Of a stretch of DNA of 64,000 bases, positions 21,100 to 31,005 are shown piece by piece. A program made the position numbers and the translations under genes. This stretch comes from Paramacrobiotus metropolitanus. Lineage: Eukaryota > Tardigrada > Eutardigrada > Parachela > Macrobiotidae. The stretch covers positions 434,001 to 498,000 of the forward strand of contig NW_026570258.1 in the NCBI RefSeq assembly GCF_019649055.1. The letters are read 5' to 3'. Below the pieces are notes generated by a model. It saw only the letters and a list, made by a program, of their open reading frames with translations, was not told where the DNA came from and did not search any database. The first letter of the stretch is position 1; each line of letters begins with the position of its first letter.

Positions 21100-21966
21100 T
21101 CACTTCCAGTAGTTGTGGGGAATGCCACGCAGAGAGTGACGCTGCACGACGGTGTGCTTACGCTTCTTCTTGGGCGTCCAGTCAGGGCCAAAGTCTTCGT
21201 CCACCCACAGCGTATCCACAGGCAAGAATTCTATCGGATCCTTAAAATCCAGCTTGTGCTCTGCCCACCAGTCATCCACATCTAAGTCTGGCTCTTTCCA
21301 GTCCTCAAGATTGCCAGATCCCCACAGCTTTGGAATAGGCTCATCATCATCCAAGGTGTACAAAATACGGCCACACGAACCCGGGCCATTATTCTCATAC
21401 TCCACACAACAAAGCTCTTCTTCCATCACTCGCTTGTTGTGTTCCACCATGCGCTGATGACGTTCACGCGGAGTTTCCGGCGGGTTAAATAGGGATGGCA
21501 GACCATATTCCTTGCGCAGGCGTTCAGATGCTTCGCGTCGAACTGGAGTGTCAGGATACAGAATAAACCCGATCTTCAAGTAGTACATTTGCATTTCCGA
21601 CGCACGAACTTTGTCAACCTCCAAGGCCACCTGAGCCTCGAAATCCAGTGGCTCGGGTTCTACAAAATTCAAGGCCATGATTTCCGAATTAGAGAGCCTG
21701 CACAGTTCTCTGATAGAAATATATGGAGCATCCAGCGAACGCCAAAAGTACACAAACTCGGAGATGTGTTCCTGGTTCGCCAGAACGTAAGCAACAGAGT
21801 CAGAAAATCTCACGAACTTACGGCGCTTCTGCTCGTCCTGCTCCGCACAGATCATACGCCCGCGCTCCGATTTGTAAAATTCCATCTCCATTTTAAAAGA
21901 ATAGTAGGGATTTAAACGGAAAAGAATGTGAATGAGAAAAGACGAGAGAGCTGCAGATCCAAACAT
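21100..21966 (-). CDS. Accessory ORF: acidic protein of about 288 aa, unrecognised
   Basis: The first ATG in the open frame is at 21966; a second at 21891 would give about 263 aa. The longer start adds a hydrophobic stretch (ALSSFLIHILFRL) that could be a signal anchor or merely a translated pyrimidine-rich leader. The body has a helical N-terminal half (RKFVRFSDSVAYVLANQEHI) and an acidic, tryptophan-containing C-terminal half (LWGSGNLEDWKEPDLD, DDWWAEHKLDF) ending in a basic KKKRKH patch that could be a nuclear signal. I do not recognise a family. No homology to the other accessory ORFs was seen. Confidence 0.68.
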   Translation of the reverse strand: MFGSAALSSFLIHILFRLNPYYSFKMEMEFYKSERGRMICAEQDEQKRRKFVRFSDSVAYVLANQEHISEFVYFWRSLDAPYISIRELCRLSNSEIMALNFVEPEPLDFEAQVALEVDKVRASEMQMYYLKIGFILYPDTPVRREASERLRKEYGLPSLFNPPETPRERHQRMVEHNKRVMEEELCCVEYENNGPGSCGRILYTLDDDEPIPKLWGSGNLEDWKEPDLDVDDWWAEHKLDFKDPIEFLPVDTLWVDEDFGPDWTPKKKRKHTVVQRHSLRGIPHNYWK

Positions 21967-22409
21967 GAAAACTGCTGACACACTGCAGCTGTGCAGACCG
22001 GAAACAGCTGGGCAGACTGAAACTGCTACTGCCCTAACATTTCACGACATACGGGCGGTTGCTACAGTGACATAAATATTTACGTGTTCAAACGTGTAGA
22101 CTTTACGTTTTTCCGGAATTGTAATTTTAAACAATCAGATTTAAACACTATTCAACCATTTATTGCCAAACCGCCAATTTAATATCGTGCAAGGCCGACA
22201 ACGGTAAGCCAATACATAGAGAAGTTGTGCATTGAAAAGCAACGCTAGAAGCTAATTGTAGAACTGACAGATAAAAGGCTGTACCGAATTTGTAAACTCA
22301 AAGAAAGAAAAGGGTACTCATTTCAGACCGTGAAAAACCCCAGGTAATGGCGAAGTAGAGGGCACAATAACGTGAAAAGCTTATCAAATGCTGTGTTAAA
22401 GGGAAACGG
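21967..22409. other. Gap between accessory ORFs
   Basis: Probable promoter or leader of the ORF ending at 21100. The octamer GGCGGTTG at 22054-22061 also occurs twice in the divergent region at 15548-16160. Confidence 0.35.
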
Positions 22410-23240
22410 CTAAACAGCAGCGCCCATATCATCATCATCATCGCGGCGTGGACGGTGACGTTTGGCGATCGAAGCATCCAATTTACCCGGGCCGCGTTTC
22501 TCCTGTCCTTCCGTCAGCGACCATCGGAGTGTCAGTCCTTGCCGTTGTTGTCCCGACGGGCGTTGTTGCACAGCATCCAAGCGCTGATAATAACGCTGCT
22601 CCGCTTCCAGTCGTAAGTCTTCATCAATCATCGAAACATCGTCCGTAATGTGTTGATTATAGACATCCACGAGTGTGACGACAGCTCCACGATCACCACT
22701 CTCCCCCGGATGATAATTCACAGCGGTGAGGAACTCTACTGGATTACGCACAACATTGATGCCGTGGTTCCGACGGAGTTCGTAGACAATCTGCCCGATA
22801 AGCCATCCTTGTCGGAAATCCACGCGCAGGTAACGAAGTAAAGCATAGTGTGCGTCCTTTGACAGATCCAGAGTGTGGACAAAGCGGTTATATTTGTCCA
22901 CCATCATCTGCGAACCGTTATGAAAAATCTTGCCACGGAAACGCAGGCGAGTATCCAGGTGCAATTCCACGTAATCAGCATCTGGAGTGTAATGAGAACG
23001 TTGCAGACCAGAGGGAAGAATGTAGCTCAGCGCTCCACGAGCATAATCATGCGGAGACGGACGAAGGCCACAATCCACCATGCGATGGGACCACTCAAAT
23101 GTCGGTTCTGGCCATCCAACATGAGGATCAGGATTCTCTGGCGGCGGGATGTCCGCTTCAACTAGCACCGAATCCTCCGAGGAACTCGTGGTATCCTCAT
23201 GCTGATGAGAAGGATGTGGCGGTACTTTCGGACGATGCAT
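22410..23240 (-). CDS. Accessory ORF: about 276 aa, unrecognised
   Basis: The ATG at 23240 is the first in the frame. The N-terminal 40 residues are proline/serine/acid-rich and probably disordered. Residues 45-190 look globular (YVELHLDTRLRFRGKIF, LLRYLRVDFRQGWLIGQIVY). The tail is glutamine/arginine-rich and ends in a basic patch followed by an aspartate run (KRHRPRRDDDDDMG). The tract reading DDDDD on the protein is an ATC repeat on the plus strand at 22429-22443. It lies first after pol in element orientation, where env or accessory genes sit in other retroelements, but it has no signal peptide or membrane segment. Confidence 0.68.
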   Translation of the reverse strand: MHRPKVPPHPSHQHEDTTSSSEDSVLVEADIPPPENPDPHVGWPEPTFEWSHRMVDCGLRPSPHDYARGALSYILPSGLQRSHYTPDADYVELHLDTRLRFRGKIFHNGSQMMVDKYNRFVHTLDLSKDAHYALLRYLRVDFRQGWLIGQIVYELRRNHGINVVRNPVEFLTAVNYHPGESGDRGAVVTLVDVYNQHITDDVSMIDEDLRLEAEQRYYQRLDAVQQRPSGQQRQGLTLRWSLTEGQEKRGPGKLDASIAKRHRPRRDDDDDMGAAV

Positions 23241-23585
23241 TGCAGCGATATACAGTAATTTTAGCCACAAATTCGGTGTATAAAAAGAGCAAACTCAGAC
23301 GAAACTGAAAGCGAATTGACAACTAACGCTGATCTTGCAGGTATGAATATCATTTGCGGCCAGCTATCAGCAGCTTTCCTACGCAGGTAATATGCAGAAA
23401 GAGCAACGAACGCTACTACGTCACCGCGGACTGTCCAATGGCAAGTACGCACACACAATCTGTACGTACAAAAAATTGTTGGGGATTTTCCGGTATTAAT
23501 AGATTAAGGGATAAAATTTCAACACTTGGAATTTAAAAATAAAGAAATGTAAGAAATGTACATATTTACACGGCCGCTTGGCCAT
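23241..23585. other. Gap between pol and the first accessory ORF
   Basis: No ORF with coding character was seen. It could hold a promoter or splice acceptor for the following gene. Confidence 0.35.
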
Positions 23586-26500
23586 TTAATCCAGATTACA
23601 TAAGGTACAAATCCGACAAAATTTCGCTAAATTAGACTTCATTTTAGGCCAGAAAAACCGAAGAGTTTTATACAAGTACTCATACGGTGTAATAGCAATA
23701 CAGTATTTATGTAATAAACGGCGGTGCACTGATTCAGCCACTATTTTACGCCATTGAAACGGGATCAGAATTTTAGGGATTCTTTTTGCAATGTCCTGTT
23801 TTTCTCCATAATGGCAAATAATGCCGTTTACTTTTAGAACTAAAGGAAGATGCCAGGCCGCGTATGCAGATTCCTCAAGAGTGCAATCTCCATCAACAAC
23901 GGCGTCCCACAACATCATGTCACTACACTCCATCTGGCGATACTTCCAGAATTCCTGCTTATCAAGGGCGTCATCGAATATTACGCCTTGTGGCCAGAAC
24001 TGCTCAATTGGACGTGCCCAAGCCGGAACTGGAAGAATTCTGTCTTCTACAACCGCTAAAGAAGTTTTTGCTGGCTGCGCCGGCGCAATCTCCATTGCGT
24101 TACAGGTAATTGGCGAGGTATGACTGGCCAATGGTTCAGCTGGTTCGGATTGACCCCCTCCCGGCTGGGATACATTCAGAATAGCCGGTTCTCTATCATT
24201 TGTGGCCATGCGCTTTTTAGCATCAGCCGACGGGTCTCTTTTACGCTTTTTGTCGTTCATCTGGTTCACAAGTCTTTCCACAGGTTTCACCACACGCCCG
24301 AAGCGGGTTTTAAGCAATGGAACCGCTTCCATCTGGTTATCCAAATATTCAGCGTACTCAGCATCAAGGCGCGACGATGCTGAGTCAACGGATGGAATTA
24401 CCGGCGGCGGCGCGGGCGCCTCAACTAATTCATCGGGGCATTCTTTTTCCACACAGTCGAGCAACTTCGGTAAGTGCTCGTCTTGTAGGATAGTATCAAC
24501 GTCGCGGAAATTATAAGGCTTTAGGCGGCTGACATGGACCGTGTCAGTTTTGACATTTCCGCGCCGGTTACTTTTTACTACATAATGCACTGGCCCTGAC
24601 TGACGCACGATTTCCCATCCAGCAGTCCAACGGGGCATAAGGGATGGATTCTTCCCCACTTTCCGATGAAGTACGTACACCAGAACCTGATTTCCGGATT
24701 TATACGATACATGTGAAATATTTGCATCGTAACGAATTTTGTCCTTAAGCTTATGGCGAAACTCTTCTGCATTCACCAAGTCCAAGGCCTCACCAAGGCC
24801 GCGCTGCATCTGCTGTACATATACGTGAGCGGGAATTACAAAATCCTCTTCAAATGGCAAGAAGTTATTTATTGGTAAGCGCATCTCGGTGCCGTGCATC
24901 ATGAAGAATGGTGAACGGCCCGTTCGCTCCACAACCTTACTGTTAAATGCCGCACAAAGTGCTGGGAGGAATATATCCCAGTCACTTTGCTGTTCATTAA
25001 CATACTTCGCCAACGCCTTTTTGATTTCCCCTACACGTTTTTCAACAAGACCGTTACCCTGCTGGTGGCCTGACGCCGTCGGTGCGTGAGCAACACCAGC
25101 GAGAGCGAGAAGCTCCCGAAACATTTCAGACATGAAATTACTGCCGCGGTCTGAGGTAATGTGTACCGGCATGCCAAAGACCGTGAGAATACGACGATAA
25201 AAGAACAACGCCAGAGTGGCGGCATCATTTCTCTCAACTGCCTCAGCAACTATGTATTTGCTCCCGTAATCGACAGCAATTATTATGTTTTTATTTCCAG
25301 ATTCCGTGGTTGGGAGAGCCGGAGCAACGTCGATTGCCCAAACTAACCGGGGAGGAACCGTCGGATTTGACTGGAGAGCACCGGCAGGTGCCGTAGCAAG
25401 AGGATTTTGTGCAAGGCACGCCGGGCAAGAGTCACAATAACTTTTAACAGACTCGAACATACGGGGCCAATAAAAATATTTATACATCCTCTTATAGGTG
25501 GCCAGGACGCCCAAGTGTGCCGCTAACGGGGAATCATGGTTATCCTGAAGGAACTGAAGCCGCCAGTGAACAGGTACATACATGCAGTAATAGATCTTCC
25601 GGTTTAATTCGAACTTGTAGTATACAACGCCCTGTTTCACTACAAATTTGTTTAGATGTAATTTCTCGTGTTCTGACATTTTTTCCTTTTTATTTTCTAG
25701 GAGCAGTCGCCATCGGACAATCCGGGCATCGCGAGACTGCTCCTCAGCCCAATGTGAAGCTTTATCATCCGTAATCAACTTTTGGACTTTATCAGCGTCG
25801 AAGGCCTGCATATCCTCTTGAGAGACTGCCTTTACCTCAGCCGACATCATTTCGAACCGGATGTCCACATAATCCCTCTCCAAGACCGCAAAGCAACATT
25901 CAATCATCGCTGCATCACCGGCAAAAGGGTAAGTTTGCCGATAATCAAACTCAATATCCGAGTCGTCGGAATCGGGTTCCGGTTGCTCTCCTGGATTTCT
26001 GCTCAAGGCGTCAGCAATTACGTTCTCTTTGCCAGGTATGTGAACTGGTTTAGTGTTAAATTGCTGGATATATAGCGCCCAGCGCCCAAGACGGCCAGCG
26101 GCATCGCGCATATTATTGAGAAAGACCAACGCTTGGTGATCAGTTTGTACTTCGAACTGATAGTCGGAAAGATAGTGTTTCCATTTCTTGAGAGCGCAAA
26201 TGACAGCATAGGCCTCAAGCTCAGTAGGGAAGTAGAGCCTTTTCTGTGTTTCAGTCAACATGCGGCTTAAATATGCAATAGGACGCCAGTTTGTTGGCAC
26301 ATCCGCCGGTTTATCCTTGGGACATTGCATAAGAACTGCACCCACAGCAATAGTACTGGCATCAACGATAACACGCGACAAAGCCTCCGGGTCATAACGG
26401 GCCAAGACCGGCGCCGTCATCAAGGCCTCCTTCAATTGCTCCACAGACCTGCACTGATCCGTTCCCCATTCAAAGGTAACTTTTTTAGGAACTAATTTTT

Positions 26501-27809
26501 GGAGCGGCTCCGCAATCTCTTGAAAATTCTTAATAAATTGGCGATAATATCCTACCATGCCTAGGAACCGTAATATGTCTTTTTTGTCTTTTATAGGGCC
26601 AAATTCCTTAACCGCCTGGATTTTCTCTGGATCCGTACTTATACCAAATTGATCGACCGTGTGACCCAAAAACGTTATTGAATTTACAAATAATTCTGTC
26701 TTTTCAGGATTAATGGTCCAGCCGCATTCCTGGAGCCGCAGGAAAAGCTCCTGTAAGTCTCGCATATGATCAGCCAGGTTTTTACTGAAGACAATAATGT
26801 CATCAATAAAAACCAACACGTTCCTCCACTTCATGTTTGCAAGCGTCAAATCCATGGCACGCTGGAAAGCCGAAGGCGCGTCCTTCATCCCAAAAGGTAA
26901 GACTTTGTATTGAAACGTAAATTCTTCTCCCACCATTGTTGTTTTGCACCGATCTTCCTGTTTGATTTTTATTTGCCAAAATCCACTCTTTAAATCAATT
27001 TTACTAAATACTGTAGCTTTATCAAGAGCGTTTAATATATCATCAACTCTGGGAAGCGGGTAACTGCTGCCCATTAACCGTTCGTTTAATTTACGGAAAT
27101 CCACGGTTAATCGCCGAGATTTATCCTTCTTTTTTACGATACATATAGGACTTCCCCACGCCGAATTTGTTGGCTCAATGATACCGTCTTTAATCATTTC
27201 CTGTGTTTTAGCTTGGAGCCATTTACGATCTTCAAACGATGTACGGTACGGGGGAGTTCTGACCGGCAAACTGGTGCCTGTATCCACGGAGTGCTCATAA
27301 ATGGTACAGCATCCCACAGGACGCGCTTTAGTCGGTAAAACTGATTTTGCCTGATAAAATATAGCTTTTAATTCTTCCTTGCTGGGGCAAATAACTCCCA
27401 CTTTAATCTTGGCGAAGGTTTCCTCTGTTTCAAGATCAACAGTGACAGGAGCGGACGGCTGCGACTGCATCGCCACACATTCGCTAATTTTCTCCGGCAC
27501 TGGAATGCCCTTGTCATCACTGGGAATACCACTAATCGCTTCTTGACAACTCTCCTGAAACTCCGGGGAGTCCATCTGGTACACAGCATCCACAAGCGCA
27601 ACTTCGCCAAGGTTAGTTTCTTCGTTTAAAACCAGCGGTTTGTCAGAAACATTAACAACGCAAACCCTGCAATTACCGTACTCATTTAGCGTTAGAACGC
27701 CGTCCAGTAATACTGCATTTTTATTTGATTCGGGAATTTTTCCTTCGTAAAGAAAGGGCTGAGTATATAAATACTCATCCTGGAATTCCATAAACTGTTC
27801 ATCAGACAT
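23586..27809 (-). CDS. pol: pol: reverse transcriptase, RNase H, integrase and extra C-terminal HHCC module
   Basis: 1407 aa. RT occupies about 200-385 with the catalytic box FIDD at 334-337 and LPFG upstream. RNase H is at about 475-605 (VDAST, TDHQAL). The integrase zinc module has H758, H765, C792 and C795. The catalytic D, D, E are at about 827 (AIDVA), 887 (TSDRGSNF) and 923 (NGLVEKR). A GPY-like region follows near 1070-1100. Unusually, the last 120 residues hold another integrase-type zinc module: H1362, H1367, C1401, C1404, preceded by FQWRKIV. The frame is closed upstream by a TAG about 25 bases before the ATG and begins about 75 bases after the previous ORF ends, so it is not reached by a simple frameshift. 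TTCGTAG followed by an in-frame stretch offers a possible splice acceptor. Confidence 0.95.
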   Translation of the reverse strand: MSDEQFMEFQDEYLYTQPFLYEGKIPESNKNAVLLDGVLTLNEYGNCRVCVVNVSDKPLVLNEETNLGEVALVDAVYQMDSPEFQESCQEAISGIPSDDKGIPVPEKISECVAMQSQPSAPVTVDLETEETFAKIKVGVICPSKEELKAIFYQAKSVLPTKARPVGCCTIYEHSVDTGTSLPVRTPPYRTSFEDRKWLQAKTQEMIKDGIIEPTNSAWGSPICIVKKKDKSRRLTVDFRKLNERLMGSSYPLPRVDDILNALDKATVFSKIDLKSGFWQIKIKQEDRCKTTMVGEEFTFQYKVLPFGMKDAPSAFQRAMDLTLANMKWRNVLVFIDDIIVFSKNLADHMRDLQELFLRLQECGWTINPEKTELFVNSITFLGHTVDQFGISTDPEKIQAVKEFGPIKDKKDILRFLGMVGYYRQFIKNFQEIAEPLQKLVPKKVTFEWGTDQCRSVEQLKEALMTAPVLARYDPEALSRVIVDASTIAVGAVLMQCPKDKPADVPTNWRPIAYLSRMLTETQKRLYFPTELEAYAVICALKKWKHYLSDYQFEVQTDHQALVFLNNMRDAAGRLGRWALYIQQFNTKPVHIPGKENVIADALSRNPGEQPEPDSDDSDIEFDYRQTYPFAGDAAMIECCFAVLERDYVDIRFEMMSAEVKAVSQEDMQAFDADKVQKLITDDKASHWAEEQSRDARIVRWRLLLENKKEKMSEHEKLHLNKFVVKQGVVYYKFELNRKIYYCMYVPVHWRLQFLQDNHDSPLAAHLGVLATYKRMYKYFYWPRMFESVKSYCDSCPACLAQNPLATAPAGALQSNPTVPPRLVWAIDVAPALPTTESGNKNIIIAVDYGSKYIVAEAVERNDAATLALFFYRRILTVFGMPVHITSDRGSNFMSEMFRELLALAGVAHAPTASGHQQGNGLVEKRVGEIKKALAKYVNEQQSDWDIFLPALCAAFNSKVVERTGRSPFFMMHGTEMRLPINNFLPFEEDFVIPAHVYVQQMQRGLGEALDLVNAEEFRHKLKDKIRYDANISHVSYKSGNQVLVYVLHRKVGKNPSLMPRWTAGWEIVRQSGPVHYVVKSNRRGNVKTDTVHVSRLKPYNFRDVDTILQDEHLPKLLDCVEKECPDELVEAPAPPPVIPSVDSASSRLDAEYAEYLDNQMEAVPLLKTRFGRVVKPVERLVNQMNDKKRKRDPSADAKKRMATNDREPAILNVSQPGGGQSEPAEPLASHTSPITCNAMEIAPAQPAKTSLAVVEDRILPVPAWARPIEQFWPQGVIFDDALDKQEFWKYRQMECSDMMLWDAVVDGDCTLEESAYAAWHLPLVLKVNGIICHYGEKQDIAKRIPKILIPFQWRKIVAESVHRRLLHKYCIAITPYEYLYKTLRFFWPKMKSNLAKFCRICTLCNLD

Positions 27810-27882
27810 GGACGTTGTTGCACGAATAATTCCCTACGAATGGGGCTGAATTATGACCGGTGAAGCTGGGAACAGCTCCATT

Positions 27883-30800
27883 TTAAAAGTCGATTGGACC
27901 CGGTTCTGGCTCAAAGCGGTAAATATCATGTTCGACCGAATTAACTTCAGCTTGTGCTTGTTTCAGGTGGGCGTCCCTGTACGCCAGTTCAATAGCGTCC
28001 TTCGTATAAACACATGCCGGGATCTCTGTGGATTCACGGACGTCCTGTGACCGTTTGGGCAAGTTTTTAGCCGTCGGTTGTTGCACTACCGGTGCTGGCT
28101 GCACTGTCTCAGCTGACATTTGACTTGCCGCTTCTTTTTCCGCATATTCTCGTCTGATTCTACGGCTGTAGCTGGACTTTTTACGCCGCGGAGAATTCCT
28201 TCCCGAACCTTCCGGTGACGATTCATAGTTTCCCACAGTAGGTTGTGCTGGACTAACAGCTGCAGATTCGCTCAATGCTTTTTGTTTCTGAATCTCATTC
28301 CAGATTTCCCACTGTTCATTAATGTTAACATTTGTCGAGACATCGTAGGTCGCTCTGGCATCCTCTGAAATGAACTCAGACTGCTTCGGCGGCGGTGAGT
28401 TGCTAATCATTTGAGAATTTATTTCCCTTTGCTTCTCCGCCTGTTTATCTTCGTAGGAGACCGGACACGGGCCGATATTGATGGGTTTCATTCCATCAGC
28501 AGGGACGAAGCTACCATTTTCGAATTCACCAGCTGGCGCCGGGTTCTCGACGGAGAAGGTGACTTTACGTTTTCCTGTAGCTTTCTGAGCATGTAGTTGC
28601 TCCGTGCGTTTCAAGGTTTCAAAATGCCGGCGATCATTAATCGAGTTTCGACATACGTCGCAGTTTTTCTCATACCGTTCGATTTCTATTATACAGTCCG
28701 GCCAGTAAAACAATTTTACTAAATACGGATATAATTTTTCGTAGGGACCATACGCTTGCCGATGAATAAGAATTTCGTGGAAGCAGGCGATTAATTTCTG
28801 TCGCCATTGATGCGGCACGTAAATTCTCGGACATGCACCAGAATGATCAGGTACTCTGCACAATATCCCTTCACAAATAACAAATCTATTGATTTCGTAT
28901 TTGGTAAAATTCGTATTAGCGTGCGACGGTTTCTTGTACATTTTGTACCACATCCGGCTATCAACACACTGCTGTTGAGTTTCGCGCCAAAACTGCGGAT
29001 CTCTGAAACGTTGTTCCGATGGAAACAACTGTTTATCCTGTGGCCTATCCATCGGCGTCATCCACTTCTTCAACTCTGGATTGCGTGCCATGTAAGACGG
29101 GTAATCGTGGACCTCATCGACTTCTCTGCGGTCACGCTCAACAGGTATAACATTAAGCAATTTGTTATCCATGCTAAGACATTCGACCACCTTCGCTGAT
29201 TTCTCTAAAACACCCATGTAGAGATACTTTGCTGCAGGATGTTGCTTCAGCACTGCGTCCACCGACGAAATTTGAATCGGAAGTTGCAGGGAATCGTCAC
29301 CCCCACGAACTTGACTGGAGCCAGAATTAGGCACGGGACTAACCGATGTCGGAGACGAGGTACTCGGACTGCTTGCCGGTGACGGCTGAACAACTTTTTC
29401 CTTTTTAATTGGCGGCTGGGAAGACGCCTGTTCTCTCCCCCGCGAACTAGACTGCATATTATTTACAATTATCTCGCCGCCTCCCCCACGAACTTGACTT
29501 GGTTCTGGGTTTTTCTCCGTCTTAATTTCTTGTCTAATTGCAGGACGAACGGGTTCATCCGCGACGGAGGCTGCTCTAGGGAGATATTGACGGATCATCT
29601 CCTGAACTACACTGCGCACAAACTCTTCGTCTCGTTGGTCAGATCCCTTTCTTGTCGGCACGTTCTGCACGGGCACGATTTCTTTAGCTTCCGCTTTCAC
29701 TGGAGCATCAGCCGCCTTTATCGCTGGTGGCGACAGGACTAGACGCGGCCACTCCTGCTTAGCTTTTTGTAAGTGCAGAATACAGATTTCTGGATCAGCT
29801 TTTGCTAAAATTAAATGTGCAGACTCATATGGTACAAATTTTGCGTCTTTAGCGACACCGATGCGCTCTGTTAACATCAACGCGGGAATTAACGGGGACG
29901 GCTTAACTCCTGGAGAAATTAACGGGTCAAAATCGTGTGAGCGGATGACATCCGACATCAGGTGAGTTTCGCGGCGAAAGAATGCCGGAGCGTTAGGCTG
30001 TCTACGCGAGAGGCGCCAAGTCATAGTATTCATATCTAAGATAAAAGGCTTTGTAGCTAAAAAGTCTAAACCTAAAACAACGTGGTCCCTATCGAAAGTG
30101 GAACTCACAAGCATTGCGTGCTCAAAAGCCATCCCAAATTCATGGATGGTGACCACCACCGACAACGGCTCAATCAACTGTCTTCCCTGGTAAGCTGTGT
30201 GGACAACTCTGCCTTTTATGTGATCAGGACAGCGGTGAATATTTAATTTCAAATCTTAAGCCATTTTTAAAGACATAACGGAAATGCTAGAACCGGTATC
30301 CAGCATAGTTTTCACTTTCTGATAATTTATGTCGATTACAGAATACCAAGCCTGGGCATCGAGCGTCGGCAACAGACACACATGATCCGCTAATGGGTAT
30401 TGCGAAAAATCCTGGACTTCCATTTTGTTACACTGCGGCGTCGGAGAAGTCAACCCAGCAGGCAAGTCCAACTCCATCATATTAATTTGCTGTTGCGGGT
30501 TGTTGTATCGAGCCAACAATTCTGCAGACGGCTCATACTGTCGAGGCAGGACAAACTGATTCGTGCAGCCTGCAGCCGGGTGCAGACCATGACAGCGGAA
30601 GCAGATTTCGACACCACGATTTGTTCGCCATTTATCTTTCAAGATATTTCGTTCATCAAATGGAGGCTGACTACCGGCCTGCTGATTTTGCCGGTAATTC
30701 TGGTTATTTTGCTGACGATTATTGTTGTTGTTATAACCACCTCGTCCGCGATAATTATTATTATTATATCGGTAATTTCCACGATTATTACCGCCATCAT

Positions 30801-31005
30801 AATTGTTGTTATTCGCAGGGCCATTCTGTTGGTACTGCGGATCGAAATTCTGCACCGGTTGCTGAAACTGAGGCTGCATAACCGGCATCATTGGATTCAT
30901 CATCTGCATAGGAACAGGCATCGCAGCCTGCATGGGAATTGGTTGCGGGAAGGTCTGCGCAAATTGCACTGGTTGCTGTTCAACAAATTGCGGTTGATGG
31001 TACAC
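27883..31005 (-). CDS. Zinc knuckle, aspartic protease and HHCC-module ORF, with an in-frame stop
   Basis: Read from 31005 this frame has one TAA, at 30258-30256, and is otherwise open to 27883. Before the stop are a Q/N/RGG-rich region, a zinc knuckle (CFRCHGLHPAAGC, near residue 135) with CX2CX3HX4C spacing (usual CX2CX4HX4C), and the protease active site LDTGSS near residue 235. After the stop comes the rest of the protease, including HVVLGLDFL, then a long low-complexity linker. An integrase-type zinc module follows: HX4H, 33 residues, CX2C, with YVPHQWR before it and LFYWP inside. It overlaps the end of gag in the -1 frame; the shared open region is about 31120-30900. The stop may be suppressed, a recent mutation or a sequencing error. 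Confidence 0.88.

Noticed and set aside
22410-23240. env-like glycoprotein
   Set aside because: Position after pol fits, but there is no signal peptide, transmembrane segment or cysteine pattern.
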